Of a stretch of DNA of 64,000 nucleotides, positions 9,520 through 20,785 are shown one piece after another. The stretch's first letter is position 1. Every line of letters begins with the position of its first letter. Made by a program: the position numbers and the translations under genes. Under the pieces are notes generated by a model, which saw nothing but the letters and a program-made list of their open reading frames with translations, made no database searches and was not told the DNA's origin. The stretch is from Nematopogon swammerdamellus. Taxonomy: Eukaryota > Arthropoda > Insecta > Lepidoptera > Adelidae. The DNA lies in assembly GCA_946902875.1 (NCBI GenBank), contig OX336349.1:7463891-7527890 (forward strand). The letters run 5' to 3'.

Positions 9520-9539
9520 AAATTAGTAATTTGCAATAT

Positions 9540-10360
9540 TCATGCTGATATAAATTTTACTTAGTCCTGACTTGGGGTAAACATATCATATAAACATACA
9601 AATCATCACGCCTGTTACCCAATGGGGTAAGCACGGAGACGTACGACGATCCTGCCACGCCTCTTACGCCTCTTCCACACTCTTATATTTGGTCAAAAAG
9701 TAAAATTTAAGTATCAACGTAACGACAAAATCAGATAGAACCTAAACATCAAAATTGACAGTTTAAACGTTCTAGTTTTCGCTCGAGACTTGAAAGTTTA
9801 CGGCAGGAATGCATACAGCAAGTATTGCATTAATTTGCCATAGTATACGAGTGTGTTCGCCTCGCTTCCCATGCATCCGATTGTCATCGTTAATGGGAGT
9901 AAACTTGCGTTCTGTTGCATCACGCGCTCGTTCGCACTGCACCGACTGCACTAGATACCGAGATTCCGATAAAAGTGAGTTTTTACACGAATTGCATGCG
10001 CAATGCAAGTACAATGTTACTAGGACCACGGGCTTCGACCTGTGTTGTAGAGTAAGGGATATTGTATCTTTGTGGATTATATATAAGTGACAACGCCAAA
10101 ATAAACTATTATCAAAATCTTGTCTTGAGAAGCGTAATTCGCTCTCATAAGTTCAGAGAAATAGTACATACATAACACACGCTGTATCCCGAATATCAGG
10201 GCAAGCAGAGTAATCGGTGTTCTGCTATAAGGATTCTGGTAAATTACAGCACACCATCGACCACCACGTTTAGCACAGTATACGGACAAGACAACTATCA
10301 AGCAGCAAGTAAGGCACGAAGAACCCACCTGCTGCATGACTAGGTGGAAGGACTGCGCCA
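9540..10360. repeat. degraded repeats; no gene seen
   Basis: 9600-9670 (ATCACGCCTGTTACCCAATG...CGATCCTGCCACGCCTCTTA) has a shorter relative at 15385-15450. 10140-10285 (CACGCTGTATCCCGAATATC...CGGTGTTCTGCTATAAGG) belongs to a family with copies at 38940-39055 and 42300-42415. The open frames on both strands around 9.8-10.3 kb overlap each other and show no domain. Confidence 0.4.
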
Positions 10361-10364
10361 AAGT

Positions 10365-10495
10365 GAGAGGTGGCTAGCCTGTCGCCCTTTAGCGCAGTAT
10401 CTTGTCCTTATCCCTCAGCCCCCTCTTACTACATGCACGGGGAGAGATACAGTGGGGCTATTCTTTTTAAGTACCGGCCCCACACGGTACTAGTT
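10365..10495 (-). repeat. SINE head fragment
   Basis: GGGGAGAGATACAGTGGGG...TTTTTAAGTACCGGCCCCAC matches the distal part of the 8455-8775 SINE, and here stands without the shared body. CCTGTCGCCCTTTAG upstream has a match on the other strand near 60530. 10500-10800 is AT-rich with nothing recognised. Confidence 0.5.
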
Positions 10496-10799
10496 GCTAA
10501 AGTAATATTTTCTTATAATATAAAAATATAATAAATTCATTAAAGTAATATAATTAATTAATAACAAAATAATATACCTAATACAAACACAAGAGAAAAT
10601 ATGCTTTAACATTAAAATAAAATAAATTAAATTAAACTAAATTAATTACTAGTTATGTACGCTAAATTAATTATATTGTATTACAATATTTATTGTACTT
10701 ATTGTATACATAGGTATAAATATGTATATATAAGGATGAATATTGGTTGTATGTATATATGTACAATTTGTCCATGTAAGTTATGTATTTATATTTCAT

Positions 10800-10975
10800 G
10801 CTACTGTTCATTCTTTGGACGCATTGTCCTCCCCTACGCGTTTTTTCCATACCCCAAAGGTTAGATCGTAAAGAATGCCGCAAGGCATTAAACTCGACTT
10901 TTGTGACCCTTTTAAATAATGGTGTACAATAAAGTATATTTTCATTTTCATTTCATTTCATTCCAAAATGAAAAT
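10800..10975 (+). repeat. retroposon 3' end (ATTTTCA-tail family)
   Basis: CCATACCCCAAAGGTTAGAT...AATGCCGCAAGGCATT...AATGGTGTACAATAAAG is followed by an (ATTTTC/ATTTC)n tail. It is the + strand partner of 5780-5935. AATAAA lies just before the tail. Confidence 0.65.
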
Positions 10976-10985
10976 GCATAAATTA

Positions 10986-11237
10986 TTAATCGACGTCTTT
11001 GCCCTTCAGACGAAATGAATTCATTGAATCGGAAAAAGTTGGATCATTCGAATTCCATCCAAATCGATTCAAGAATCGTTGAAATGGGAAGCACCGTGTC
11101 ATTACTCCATTACTTGCTCTCAAGATTGAGTCGAGATCGAAATATTCCTCAGTTGTATTACGAAATTGAGCGTCTAATTGGCTGTAACTGATCTCATTGA
11201 AGCTCAAAGATTTCTGCAGAACTCACTCGATCTCGAT
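10986..11237 (-). other. possible degraded exon, unrecognised
   Basis: A minus-strand frame of about 75 codons has a protein-like composition (SYSQLDAQFRNTTEEYFDLD... ending LKGKDVD). It has no ATG at its 5' end. CTGCAG at about 11212-11217 just upstream could act as a splice acceptor, but the pyrimidine tract is weak. No domain is recognised. It may equally be a chance frame. Confidence 0.15.
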
Positions 11238-11594
11238 CGCCGGATTTCGTTCCGAAATATTAATGAAAATAATTTGAAGGTAGAGCTGCGGATTATTGAA
11301 TTAAATATGTAACACATTAGTTCCATTCATTTTGAAAGATTATTGATTTATCATAATGTCTTCATATATTCATATCATTATGTCTAGATTTTGACAAATG
11401 TGTCTGCAATATTTTATCGCTTTACAATACAATTATGGCGGTTAGGTAAAACATTGGCATGTTGGCATATTGTATACTAGCCCACTATTACAATAAATAC
11501 TCCCACCTAAAATATCAATGGCCGTATATATACACGTACATAAAGATATACATATTTAATATGTAGATGTATAGATTTGATTTACATATTTGAA

Positions 11595-11722
11595 TAGGCC
11601 CCTGTCAGGCCGGCATGTCATTCGCAACACCCGCATACGACCGAATATCCATGGATGTCGCTTGACACCTTATGGGTGGCTCGGCGCCATATAACGGGTT
11701 TTCAATAAAAAAAAATATCTGA
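11595..11722 (+). repeat. LINE 3' end (SGRHGIR family)
   Basis: CCTGTCAGGCCGGCATGTC...CCGAATATCCATGGATG...CCTTATGGGTGGCTCGG, then an A tract after TTTTCAAT. This is the + strand orientation of the family, ending in its A tail. 11240-11595 is AT-rich with nothing recognised. Confidence 0.6.
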
Positions 11723-11849
11723 CTAGATAATGGGCAATTCACACAATCTACATAATGATTTAGGTTGGATTAGATATGTTTCCCTCTTTAATGAAACCGC
11801 AGGCACACCACTGTACAGTATACATAGATAATCTTATCTACTCTGTACT

Positions 11850-12125
11850 TTTTTTTTCTTATATAAAAGGGAACGTGTATGTATGTATGTTTGAGGTAAA
11901 CTCCGAAACCACTAAACAGATTTTGATGCGGTTTGCACCAATGGAAATAGAAGTTCTTGAGGCTCACTATAGGCCCACCATCAAGCTAAATAGCCTTAGG
12001 GCTGAGCAGTATCAAAGAAAGTATAGTATGGACGGGAGAGAGAGAGAGAATATAAGAGAGGCGATCGTTTATTATCATATTTGCGTTTCAATCGGATTTG
12101 CGAGCGAAGCCGAGGGCAAAAGCTA
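11850..12125 (+). mobile_element. Helitron-like non-autonomous element, 3' end
   Basis: It ends GCGAGCGAAGCCGAGGGC + AAAAGCTAG/T, the CTAG terminus with a GC-rich hairpin just upstream that I associate with lepidopteran Helitrons. The interior has GGGAACGTGTATGTATG, AAACTCCGAAACCACTAAAC, a short (GA)n run (12036-12049), then CGTTTATTATCATATTTGCG. The (GA)n-to-TATTATCATATTTGCG segment is homologous to the right flank of the large GGGAGA array at 52.68 kb. The 5' end is not defined. Confidence 0.6.
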
Positions 12126-12564
12126 GTATTTGTATACAATCAAGAGTGATGTGAATCTTCAAGCATCAAGTGTCGGTGCGACCTCGGACGAATTGCGACA
12201 TTTTAATTACCAGTATTTTTTTGCAGATTTCAATATCGCTAGTTACGAGTAACTCATGACTGAAGGTAACGCGATATTCGTGATCTTGTTTGAATTGTTT
12301 TTCGTCTTTTATTGAGGTCATTTGACTTGCTAATGCGCAGGTACGCGCCGAGTTATAGTTTGATAACAGGGCATGCCTGCATACTCGATCTAGGATAATC
12401 AATGATTTGAATTTATTCGTTCGTTCTTGCCCGCAGAGCCTCCTAATGAGGTGCCTCGATGTTAACTAACGTATAATCATCCTGAGACATTAAACATTAC
12501 ATTGACTAAAACTCAACACGAACGGAAGCGCATGTGCAGACCTACTAATTTTAAAGTTTGTAAT

Positions 12565-13225
12565 TTTTAGGTTTCCGTACCCCTTACGGAAGCCTATTAC
12601 TAAGCTTACAACGTCTTTCTGTCTGTCTGTCCGTTCATCCGTCCGTCCGTCCGATGGTTGTAACTTTGGAACCGTAATAAATAAAATACCTAGTCTAGAA
12701 CCACCAGTCACCACCTATCGCTCGTAGCTAGTCTCGCGTCGTCCCGGAGAGCTCCGTAGCCACGGCCTGCACTCGCCGGCGTGCTTGGAGGCCTGCCTCC
12801 CGCCGCCGGCGGATATTTACCGTTTTTATTTAGATTTTTATTAATTTTGTGTATTTTTATAAGTTTTTTGTATAATATAAAATATGTAAAATTAATATAA
12901 ATACATGGTAAAAATTTGAAAATAAAGAAAAAATAAATAAATTAAAATAAAAATCTTCTTTATTCAAGCACTTGGTCCCATACAATTAATCATAAATCAT
13001 ACATGCAAAAACATAAACATACATACATAACAAACATAATATTAAATAGCTAGCCGGTTGAAAATTTCACAGAATATGTGTTATTTTGGCGGATATAACA
13101 ACGAATAATAAAAAAAATTTAAATGAACAAGTCTCCATACACGAAACGTGTTTTCTCAACTTTTTTTGCGGCGCGGAAACCTCTTTGCGCGAATCCGACT
13201 CGCATTTGACCGGGTTTTAAAACAT
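12565..13225 (+). repeat. TTCCGTA repeat split by a nested insertion
   Basis: The 5' half (12570-12680: GTTTCCGTACCCCTTACGG ... GAACCGTAATA) and the 3' half (13048-13220: TAGCCGGTTGAAAATTTCAC ... GAATCCGACTCGCATTTGACC) are contiguous in other copies. Between them lie about 365 bp: a GC-rich block (12725-12805, CGCCGGCGTGCTTGG, CCCGCCGCCGGCGG) and an A-rich stretch with AAAATAAAG. This looks like a retroposed insertion. Confidence 0.6.
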
Positions 13226-14100
13226 GCATATATTTGTATAAATTTATAACCAATCAGTCGTGTCCCTGGAAGCTCAATAACATACGCTACAATTACATTA
13301 AAACCGGATAAACCGTGAAAATTAACGGAAACTTATAACCGACCTTGACACAAAATACAATAAGAGCCACACAACAAAATATGAGCAATAACGAAGAACT
13401 GGAATCATCGCTGCAAAGTCAATGTAACAAGAGTGTTCGGAGGCGCAGGCGCAAAAGCCTCCAGTTCCGAACTGCCGCCGCGTTCCACCTGCGCGCGCGT
13501 CCATCAAAAACTCCAACAATAGAGGAGCGACAAAAAAACTCCCACGCCATATCATAATGAATAGCTAACGACGAAAACTAGGTGAATCTTTGTGCAACCG
13601 ACTAAAAGAAATATGATCATTTTCCATTTCATAACGATTCTCACACACGCACCGCGCTCGCATCTGTTGAATGTGCGTTCCGACTGACAAATTAGTGTAA
13701 TCTAAAAGTGATTTTATGTCATACGTTCGCTTGATTGGATATTAATAACGGCTGCGACAAATCATCTCGTTGTGACGGTTGTCTTCGCCGTTGTTTGGGT
13801 AAATATACACTTGAATCTAGTAGAAATATTCCTTTATGAAACATTTATGATATGTCGAGGCAATCCGCCAACGCACCAAAGTAGTCAATATTATTTTTTA
13901 TTAACATCTTTGTTGGTATATTATGTACAATTATTTTCTGTAAATAATAACATAAAATAAACCTAAACCTGAACCAATAAATAAAAAAAAATCTTCCAGT
14001 TCAGCTGAGGCAGCCATGGTCCCTAGAACGCTTATAGCGTTTGAATTTCTTTGAATTTCTAGGCTTATGCGGCGTATGAAGCTTATCCATTAGCAATTTG
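13226..14100. other. no gene supported; GC-richer patch
   Basis: 13430-13510 is GC-rich and encodes an Arg-rich stretch in one frame (NKSVRRRRRKSLQFRTAAAF) within a 70-codon + frame at 13345-13557. I see no domain, no strong start context and no splice site, so I do not call it a gene. The rest is AT-rich unique-looking sequence. Confidence 0.2.
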
Positions 14101-14135
14101 TCGATATTGGACAACGGATGGCTAAAATCAAGTGA

Positions 14136-14338
14136 CAGCTGAGATTGGGTACGTCAGCAGAAGAGACGACGACCGTTGGAGTAATCGCGTCCTACACTGC
14201 GCGGTCGTGGACAGGAAAACGGAGTGTGGGCAGGTGGGACGACGACATCAAGTACGTCGGCGGAAAGCAGTGGTTCCGTACCGCAGAAGGCCGGGAGGAC
14301 TGGAGGAAAATGCCTAAAGCCACACATTTTGTGGCATA
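14136..14338 (+). pseudogene. RTE-like LINE ORF2 C-terminus, frameshifted
   Basis: Two overlapping frames carry successive parts of the same C-terminus: first SRRDDDRWSNRVLH, then TGKRSVGRWDDDIKYVGGKQW followed by RTAEGREDWRKM. The WSxxV / TGKRSVGRxxxRWxDDI / GRExWR pattern is what I recall from the region after the reverse transcriptase in RTE-type LINEs. A frameshift splits it. Relatives are at 23437-23550 (+) and 25659-25869 (-). Confidence 0.6.
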
Positions 14339-14827
14339 AAGTGTATTATTATAATTTTACGTACCTAGTTGACCAGGCTTGATACTGAGACACAATTTGG
14401 CACTTGCAATGTGATCTGTTGACCTCTGTTAAAAGCAAAACTCCGCATGCAAATCGTCCGAGCGGCGGCGCCGGCGCAGCGTACAAACTTGAAACGCGAA
14501 ACAATAGAGCGGCTCTTGCGCAACGTGCATCTTGACATTCCTTTTTGTTTAACGACTCATTTTTCTCACAGGTTCGCGTACTTTTATGATTGTGAGACGA
14601 GTTCCCAGGGCGATATGTGGAAAGACGATTGAGAACGATAACAGTGGCGGAGCGACCGAGTAAATAAATGCCCATTTTGTTCGAATGCGTATGGAGAATG
14701 AGAATTATTTGATATATTAGGGTTTTTGGGTCGAATGTTATTCGAACATTGACCTTGCATTAGGAAAATTGTTTGAGAATTAATAACGATTTGACTCGCC
14801 ATTCAATGCTTGAAAGTAGAGTAAGGC
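14339..14827. other. no gene supported
   Basis: This holds a GC-rich patch (14455-14480, CGAGCGGCGGCGCCGGCGC) and overlapping short frames on both strands with no recognisable domain. No repeat family is recognised. Confidence 0.2.
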
Positions 14828-14985
14828 CAATTTTTTTTTTTATTTAAAGCGCGACATATGGCGCCGAACAACTCATAAGGTGTCTAACGGCGTCCATAGA
14901 CATTCGGTCGTATGCGGGGGTTGCAAATGCCATGCCGGCCTGATAGGTGCCCATTCACGCCCCTCTTGAAGAACCCAAAAGACTA
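14828..14985 (-). repeat. LINE 3' end (SGRHGIR family)
   Basis: T tract, GCGCGACATATGGCGCCG, CATTCGGTCGTATGCGGGG, GCCATGCCGGCCTGATAGG, CCCCTCTTGAAGAACCC. The family blocks are in the same order as at 4858-5045. Confidence 0.65.
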
Positions 14986-16017
14986 AATTAATAAATGGAT
15001 GGTGAAATATTATTATTTTTTATTTCTTAAAAACAAGGTTTGATTTCAGTTCGTTTTTAGATGGTATAATTTTTATTTTTAAGTTAGTGTATTCTTGTCA
15101 TAATAAAGTTATAGTGAGAAGCATAGTATGTAAACATACATAGGTACTTCACAGAACATGCGTACATAACTATGAATATACTCTCGATTCAATGTATTTA
15201 ACTCGTCTGATATATCTAAGTCCATATTTAATGTCATGTTCCTCCTTATTTTCTGCAGCTGCCCACCTATTCCAACTGAACACTGAATTCTGTTCGCTGT
15301 ACACCACGGCTTCCATACTAACCTAATCGAACGATTTCTTCAGGTATCCACTTTTCCACTCAAGAACTGTCTCTCTGTGGGACATAGCGTCACGCCTGCT
15401 TAGCCGGATCTCAACGTGGCACGATCCTGAAACACCTCTGCCGCCTCTCTGTGGGGGAATAATTTTATTAAAATTAGGAATAATAATTTTATTAAATTAA
15501 ATCCCTCTCTTTTTATTGATAATGAAAATACCCAATTAACTTAAGCTTAAATGGCATTAATTAAAATCCGCTTCGAAAAACAAATATTAAAATATTTCAT
15601 GCATAGGCATTTTATTTTAAATGCAATTCAAAATAAAAAAATTAAGCTACTCCAAACAGCGTTGAAACAGTTCGTATGTGAGCCGGCTATTTAGTACGAG
15701 GCAGCCGAGATGTACAGCAAAGCTCTACTGAACGTAGTCGAATGCTCTAACTAGCAAGAAGTTTGACTGTATTTATGAACAGTTATTTTCTGTGTAAAAA
15801 TTTAACATTCGGTAGCCATCGCTCCGAACTTAAAGTTCCGTTCGTGTGTGGCCGGAAGGCTTTTGTAGTGAATGCTGGCTGGTACAATATTCATATTATG
15901 CACATGGTGTACAACTTATAACATTGATGAAGCTGCTGCAGGAAGCTTTGAACACTACAACAAATATATGAAACAAAATGTTACCTACTATATTTTTCTC
16001 ATAGCTTAAATTTGTAT
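14986..16017. other. AT-rich; nothing supported
   Basis: 15385-15450 shares the CACGCCTGC...CACGATCCTGAAACACCTCTGCC theme with 9600-9670. 15460-15500 has a short direct duplication (AATTTTATTAAA...). No gene is seen. Confidence 0.3.
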
Positions 16018-16315
16018 TTTTATGGACAACCGACACGGGTGTCTGTGCTCAAAAGATCAAAAGAAGATTAGACAGAGCCAATATCACCACTCCTCGCACG
16101 CTCAGAGAGGCGCCATCCCAGCTACAAGGCGGACAAAGAGGTCGTTATCTAATTTGTTAACACGGCTTTTGAAGATCCCCAGGTTATAGGTGGTGGGGAA
16201 GACACTCACCGAAAGATCGTTCCATATTTTCCCAGTACGACATAGGAACGATTTCGAAAAGCGATGCGTTCTCAAAAGTGGTCTGTCTATACCGGGATCC
16301 CGTACAGTTTACACC
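16018..16315 (-). pseudogene. LINE ORF2 C-terminus and 3' end (FSKSFLCRT family)
   Basis: On the minus strand, codons from about 16290 read HRFSKSFLCRTGKIWND, then SVFP and YNLGIFKSRVN, the conserved end of CR1/jockey-type ORF2 proteins. The 3'UTR follows (TGTCTAATCTTCTTTTGATC..., CCGTGTCGGTTGTCCAT, A tail). Relatives are at 24485-24665, 31435-31600, 34150-34450 and 40555-40730. Confidence 0.6.
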
Positions 16316-17646
16316 ATCTCAAATGTATAATAATAAAATAATGAAGATGTACAAAGTACCTTAACCTTCCTCTAGGTAAGCGATTAAAACAAAGGAGCTC
16401 TCATTTTAATTAAATTTTCCAATCAAACCACTTAACTATTACCATAACTAGACCAATTATCTTATTTCAAATGAGTAACACGTGTTGAAATAACTGAAAC
16501 ATCCATCCAAGATTTATGATCTAGGTATACAAAAAGCAATCACGATAGGCGTGTCATAGCGTTATTATTTTTGTGACGCCATCTTGAGAGAAGAGATGAG
16601 TTAAGACCCAGCACTACCAAAAATCTTCCGATTGATATTTCTCGTTTTTCTGTGAGTTTGGAGGACTTGAGTGCGGAATCAATAAATTATTTTATTTTAG
16701 GCGTAATATTTAAAGTAATTGAACTTCATTTGACGGCAAGGAGTATTTTATTTTTATCTATTATGTAAAATTACATGACTATAACACGATGAACGGCACG
16801 GAAACAAGTTTTTTCCGAATTTTCGAGAGCATATTTTGCTTTTTTTCTATCAAGTCAAGTAAATCCAATTGCGTTATAGGCTCTTTAGTGGTACGCAGTA
16901 TGTCTTGTAGAAACCCATTTATTTTTACTAACATTAAACTCACATTGGTTTACGAGAAACATTCATCGAGATTAACCGCTTTTGGTAGTGTTGCACCTTA
17001 AGTCGCTACCGAACAAGCCATTACGACTTCCGGTGGTTATTTTTCGTCTAAAGTCTAAAGGCATTGAGGGAGTGAACCTAATATATGTGTTAATTAGAAG
17101 ACACAAATTGAATTGGACTCGGTTAGATGTATGAATGATCTAGAATCCAACTCAACAGCGACAGCGTGTACACACCACTCTAAGTAACCAGATATGAGGA
17201 AATTAGCAAACAGACAAACAGCACAGGCAATGTATAAATATGTCCGCTTTAATAGGTGTAAAACATACATAAAACTTCGTTTGACGGCAAGGAATATTTT
17301 ATAAAGAGTACTTCCAGTTCCCGATAACCTAGAATAATGAAATTTGGTAAGAAGCAAGGTCTCACAGCACAATTAAAGGAAAAAATTGTAAATTTAACCA
17401 TAAAATTGTAAATTTGTACCTAGTTACTTAACATAAAAAAATTTGTTTGTTTGTTTTGTATGTCAAGACCCTTTTCCTCAGAATTGGATCAAGATATCAA
17501 ATTCAAATTAATACGATTTATTAAAGTCTGCAATCTTTTCGAGGTGTAGAAAATGTAAGCTTCTAAATCAACGAAATAAAAAGATACGGCCATTAATGTC
17601 AGATTTCATACTCGCAAACTCACTCAAATCAAATCAAAACCTACAA
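16316..17646. other. mostly unrecognised; one dispersed pair
   Basis: AACTTCATTTGACGGCAAGG at about 16723 and AACTTCGTTTGACGGCAAGG at about 17273 are followed by AGTATTTTAT / AATATTTTAT. They form a degenerate direct-repeat pair about 550 bp apart. No gene is supported. Confidence 0.3.
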
Positions 17647-17877
17647 GTCAGCGCGTACGTTCGTGGCCTCCGGCAGGAAAGCGAGAATGGGTTGTATAAT
17701 GTTGTGAATCAATCTCTGAAATTAACGACATTTACGAAACCTCTTTTTTATTTATGGCATTAAATTATTTATCTAATAAGGTTTTATTGCGTGGTTGAAG
17801 TACGAAGACAAAACAGGGATAATCGTTTAAAGATCTATCGGCCTCCACCCGCAGAGGCCACGAACGTGCGCGCTAAC
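17647..17877. mobile_element. 231-bp TIR element (MITE-like)
   Basis: The left terminus GTCAGCGCGTACGTTCGTGG (17647) and the complement of the right terminus, GTTAGCGCGCACGTTCGTGG, are near-identical over about 27 bp. Both continue into CCTC. The interior is short and AT-rich with no ORF. The superfamily is undetermined because no clear target duplication is seen. Confidence 0.6.
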
Positions 17878-18349
17878 AGTATGCCACATGTCTTTCGATA
17901 GTCAAATAGTTAATAAATCCTAATTATGTCACTGATACAGAAGAAGACATTATACATTTCCGAGATATACTCTTGTGATTAGCGGAATCATAGGATAGTC
18001 CTGCTACGCGCATTTGGGCTTTAGGGCAGCTTTACTTGAGGTAAGTACGGCCTCAGTCTGCAACCAACGCAGATCATCTGGACTGTTACTATAGTCTGAG
18101 CGTGCGTTTCACCGCTACCAGACGTCGTCGTCGCTAAGTGGAATCGTTCGTTATTAGTTGGACTCGACAGCATCGACTTTGCGCGCGCGGAATCACGGGA
18201 TAATAAAAAGGTATGCAACGACACGTGACAGAGCTACATTACAGGCAATTCGCTAATGGGATTAATAAATATTGGCATTTTATATTCGTAAAATTGGAAC
18301 ATTTTTATATAAAATACTATAAACTCTCACTTTGAAATTTGATTATCGT

Positions 18350-18468
18350 ACTTCTAAGGCTGTGCGCGCAGTGATAAAACCGAATCAGCCACAGGACAGC
18401 GATCGTCGGTCGTCTTCCCTCGGTCGGCCGGTTTCTTGTTCTGTGGAGTCAGCCGACTTTTCGGAACA
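18350..18468 (+). promoter_or_regulatory. possible host promoter/5'UTR
   Basis: A GC-rich stretch (CTGTGCGCGCAGTGATAAAA, GGACAGCGATCGTCGGTCG, GGTCGGCCGGTTTC) in an AT-rich setting leads directly into the candidate exon at 18469. ACTATAAACT near 18318 could be a TATA-like element. This is inference from composition and position only. Confidence 0.25.
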
Positions 18469-18510
18469 ATGTGCTTCATTATTTTCTTACTGACTCTGTG
18501 TGGCATGTGG
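18469..18510 (+). CDS. candidate first coding exon of a secreted or membrane protein
   Basis: The frame is ATG at 18469 in a strong insect context (AACA before ATG). It encodes M-C-F-I-I-F-L-L-T-L-C-G-M-W, a plausible hydrophobic signal-peptide core, and runs straight into GTAATAAGT at 18511, a usable 5' splice donor. If not spliced, the frame stops within five codons. A GC-rich leader lies upstream. No second exon can be identified in this window, so any intron would be long and full of the repeats that follow. It could also be a chance short frame; I give it modest weight. Confidence 0.3.
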
Positions 18511-18908
18511 GTAATAAGTGAATAGGGAAAATTCGGGCATTAATTTTTTCATTCGCTCAACTTAACTTTACCGCAAGCGAGCGCATTAATAACAGAGCCA
18601 TCACTATACTATTTTCCTCACTGTATACCAGAAAATTCCTAATTATCTACGGTATTAGCTGATCTGTTTTTTTAGCAAATTGATGCGAGATTGACTGTCC
18701 GTCTCTCTCTCTCTCTCTCGCTCACCTCGTTCGATGTGTCGCTCTGTCGATGACACGTCGAGATTGTGAACGACTTAATTTGTAGCGAGAGGTTTTTATG
18801 CGCAGCCTTCAATCACCATCTAAGCCTCGGACGCTGAGTAAGCCGCTTTGGAAAGCTGCCTCTTGTTACGAGGTAGCGTCAGGGACGAGAGTTTTGCTTA
18901 CTGAGTTA

Positions 18909-18985
18909 GGTTGGCTACATCACCTATACAACATCCGTGATGTCAGCCCATAATAGCTTGGTGAACTAGGTGCCATGTCAGTGCC
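18909..18985 (-). repeat. composite SINE fragment
   Basis: GGTTGGCTACATCACCTATA...CATCCGTGATGTCAGCCC...GGTGCCATGTCAGTGCC is the 3' portion of the SINE body without A tail or head. Confidence 0.6.
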
Positions 18986-18989
18986 CTAC

Positions 18990-19350
18990 TGTCAGTTTCC
19001 GTATCCCTTACGGAAGCCTATTACTAAGCCTACGCCGCCGTCTGTCCATCCGTCTGTCCGTCTGTCCGAGGGCTGTATCTCTTGAACCGTAATAGGTAGC
19101 CGGTTGAAATTTTCACAGAATATGCGTTACTATGGCGGATATAACAGCAAATAAGAAAAATAAGAAAATGTTAAAAATTAAGGGGCTCCCATACAACAAA
19201 GGTCTAAAAAAAACGATTAGTCACACTATTGAATAATAGATGCCGCCACAGGCTTTTATACATTGCAATGTTAAAAGACAACAGATAGGCGGATAATAGC
19301 GGATAGATACGGAAACCTCCGTGCGCGAGTAAAACTCGCACTTAACAGAT
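18990..19350 (+). repeat. TTCCGTA/(TCTG)n repeat, full-length
   Basis: GTTTCCGTATCCCTTACGG, CCTATTACTAAGCCTACG, (TCTG)n, GAACCGTAATAGGTAGCCGG, GGGGCTCCCATACAAC, then CGGAAACCTCCGTGCGCGAG and AAACTCGCACTTAACAG. It sits in inverted orientation to the copy at 20083-20668. 19351-19876 holds nothing recognised. Confidence 0.7.
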
Positions 19351-19876
19351 TTTTTTAACGCCCCTGCTTCTGCCAACCGTGCATGCCAAGAGAGGCCTAA
19401 AAATCATTGTACAAAATATCGCTAGGCTTATGAAAGATTCATCTGTTGACGTCTCTCACTGTTGTTGTCAAAGATGTCACACGGGGGACGGACCGGATCG
19501 AGTGTTTGACATAGACAGAACCGGTCTCCTTAAACTAGTTATCAATGTTTTAATGTATGATATACTGCCTATTTATATTTATAGGCCTCCATGGGCGCAC
19601 AGTCTTCGCTGCGTAAAGAATTATTTAACGGCGCGTTGTTACAACAATGGCAGTAAAGTTTGAAATATTGAACGTACGCCTGAAACGCGGCGTCCATTAT
19701 GACTCAAAATTCCTTCCACATTTTCACAAATTATTTTCTAATTTCTATAAAGAGGAGAAGATGAAATTATCGAGCAGATGAAAAGTGACACATGACAACT
19801 GTATAGCAAATTGACGAATGATTAGTAAAATATATATGAATGTCTATTTATGTTACTAATGTTTTGTGAGTGTTTT

Positions 19877-20668
19877 TAGGATTCCGTACCTCAAAATAGG
19901 ACAAAAACGGAACTCTTATAGGATCACTCTTGTATCTGTCTGTCTAGCCGTCTGTCACAGTTTATTTTCTCCGAATCTACTAGACGAAAAAAGTTGAAAA
20001 GATAGAGTTTTATGACCCAATCCCGGACGTATAAATGTGCGAATTTACATTTTAGACGATAAATAAGAAAGTAATAAAAAAAATCTGTCAAGTGCGAGTT
20101 TTACTCGCGCGCGGAGGTTTCCGTATCTATCCGCTATCAATAATATCCGCCTATCCGCTCAGGTGGCATTGCCTTCGAATTTGAATTATCTGATATTTGT
20201 TTATTTTATGACAGGTCTCCATGTTTGCCCACTGACAGCTGTTACCATAGTAACGTCACTTTATTTTTTAAAAGTGATCTGTCAAACATCAAACTTCTGA
20301 AAAAATTTTTTTTGGAACGACCAAAGATTAAGAAGTGGCTATGTTTTAGAGAAGCCTCAATGAGGTCGATAGCACTTTACGGTGGGAAAATGACAGCACC
20401 TAACAATGCAATGTATAAAAGCTGTTGGCGCCATCTGTTATTCAATAGTGTGACTAATCTATTTTAATGAAAAACGTTATTTGTATGGGGCCCCCCTTAA
20501 TTTTTTACTTTTTCTAATTTTTCTTATTTGTTTAGTTGTTATTTGGGCTACCTATTACGGTTCAAGAAATACAGCCCTCGGACAGACGGACGGACGGACG
20601 GACGGACGGACAGACGACGGAGGCTTAGTAATAGGCTTCCGTCTGGGATACGGAAACCTAAAAACAGA
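19877..20668 (-). repeat. TTCCGTA repeats: short + copy and full reverse copy
   Basis: 19877-19975 is a + fragment (ATTCCGTACCTCAAAATAGG...GGAACTCTTATAGGATCACTC). 20083-20668 is a reverse copy: GTGCGAGTTTTACTCGCGCG, TTTCCGTATC, a GGGGCCCCCC box, then (GACG)n and AGGCTTAGTAATAGGCTTCC ending ACGGAAACCTAAA. About 330 bp of extra sequence (20160-20460) separates its two halves. Confidence 0.6.
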
Positions 20669-20785
20669 ATTCGAAAAATGGGTTCTGAGAAGGTGAGTGT
20701 CTACGACATGTGGATGCTCCGAGCGCGACCGCCAAATAATGGCCGATATGGATAGGGGCAGGCATGAGAGGTGAGGGAAGACAAC

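Noticed and set aside
18990..20668. The two oppositely oriented TTCCGTA repeats as TIRs of one 1.7-kb transposon
   Set aside because: Each is a complete family member on its own, and the intervening sequence holds another partial copy and no transposase.
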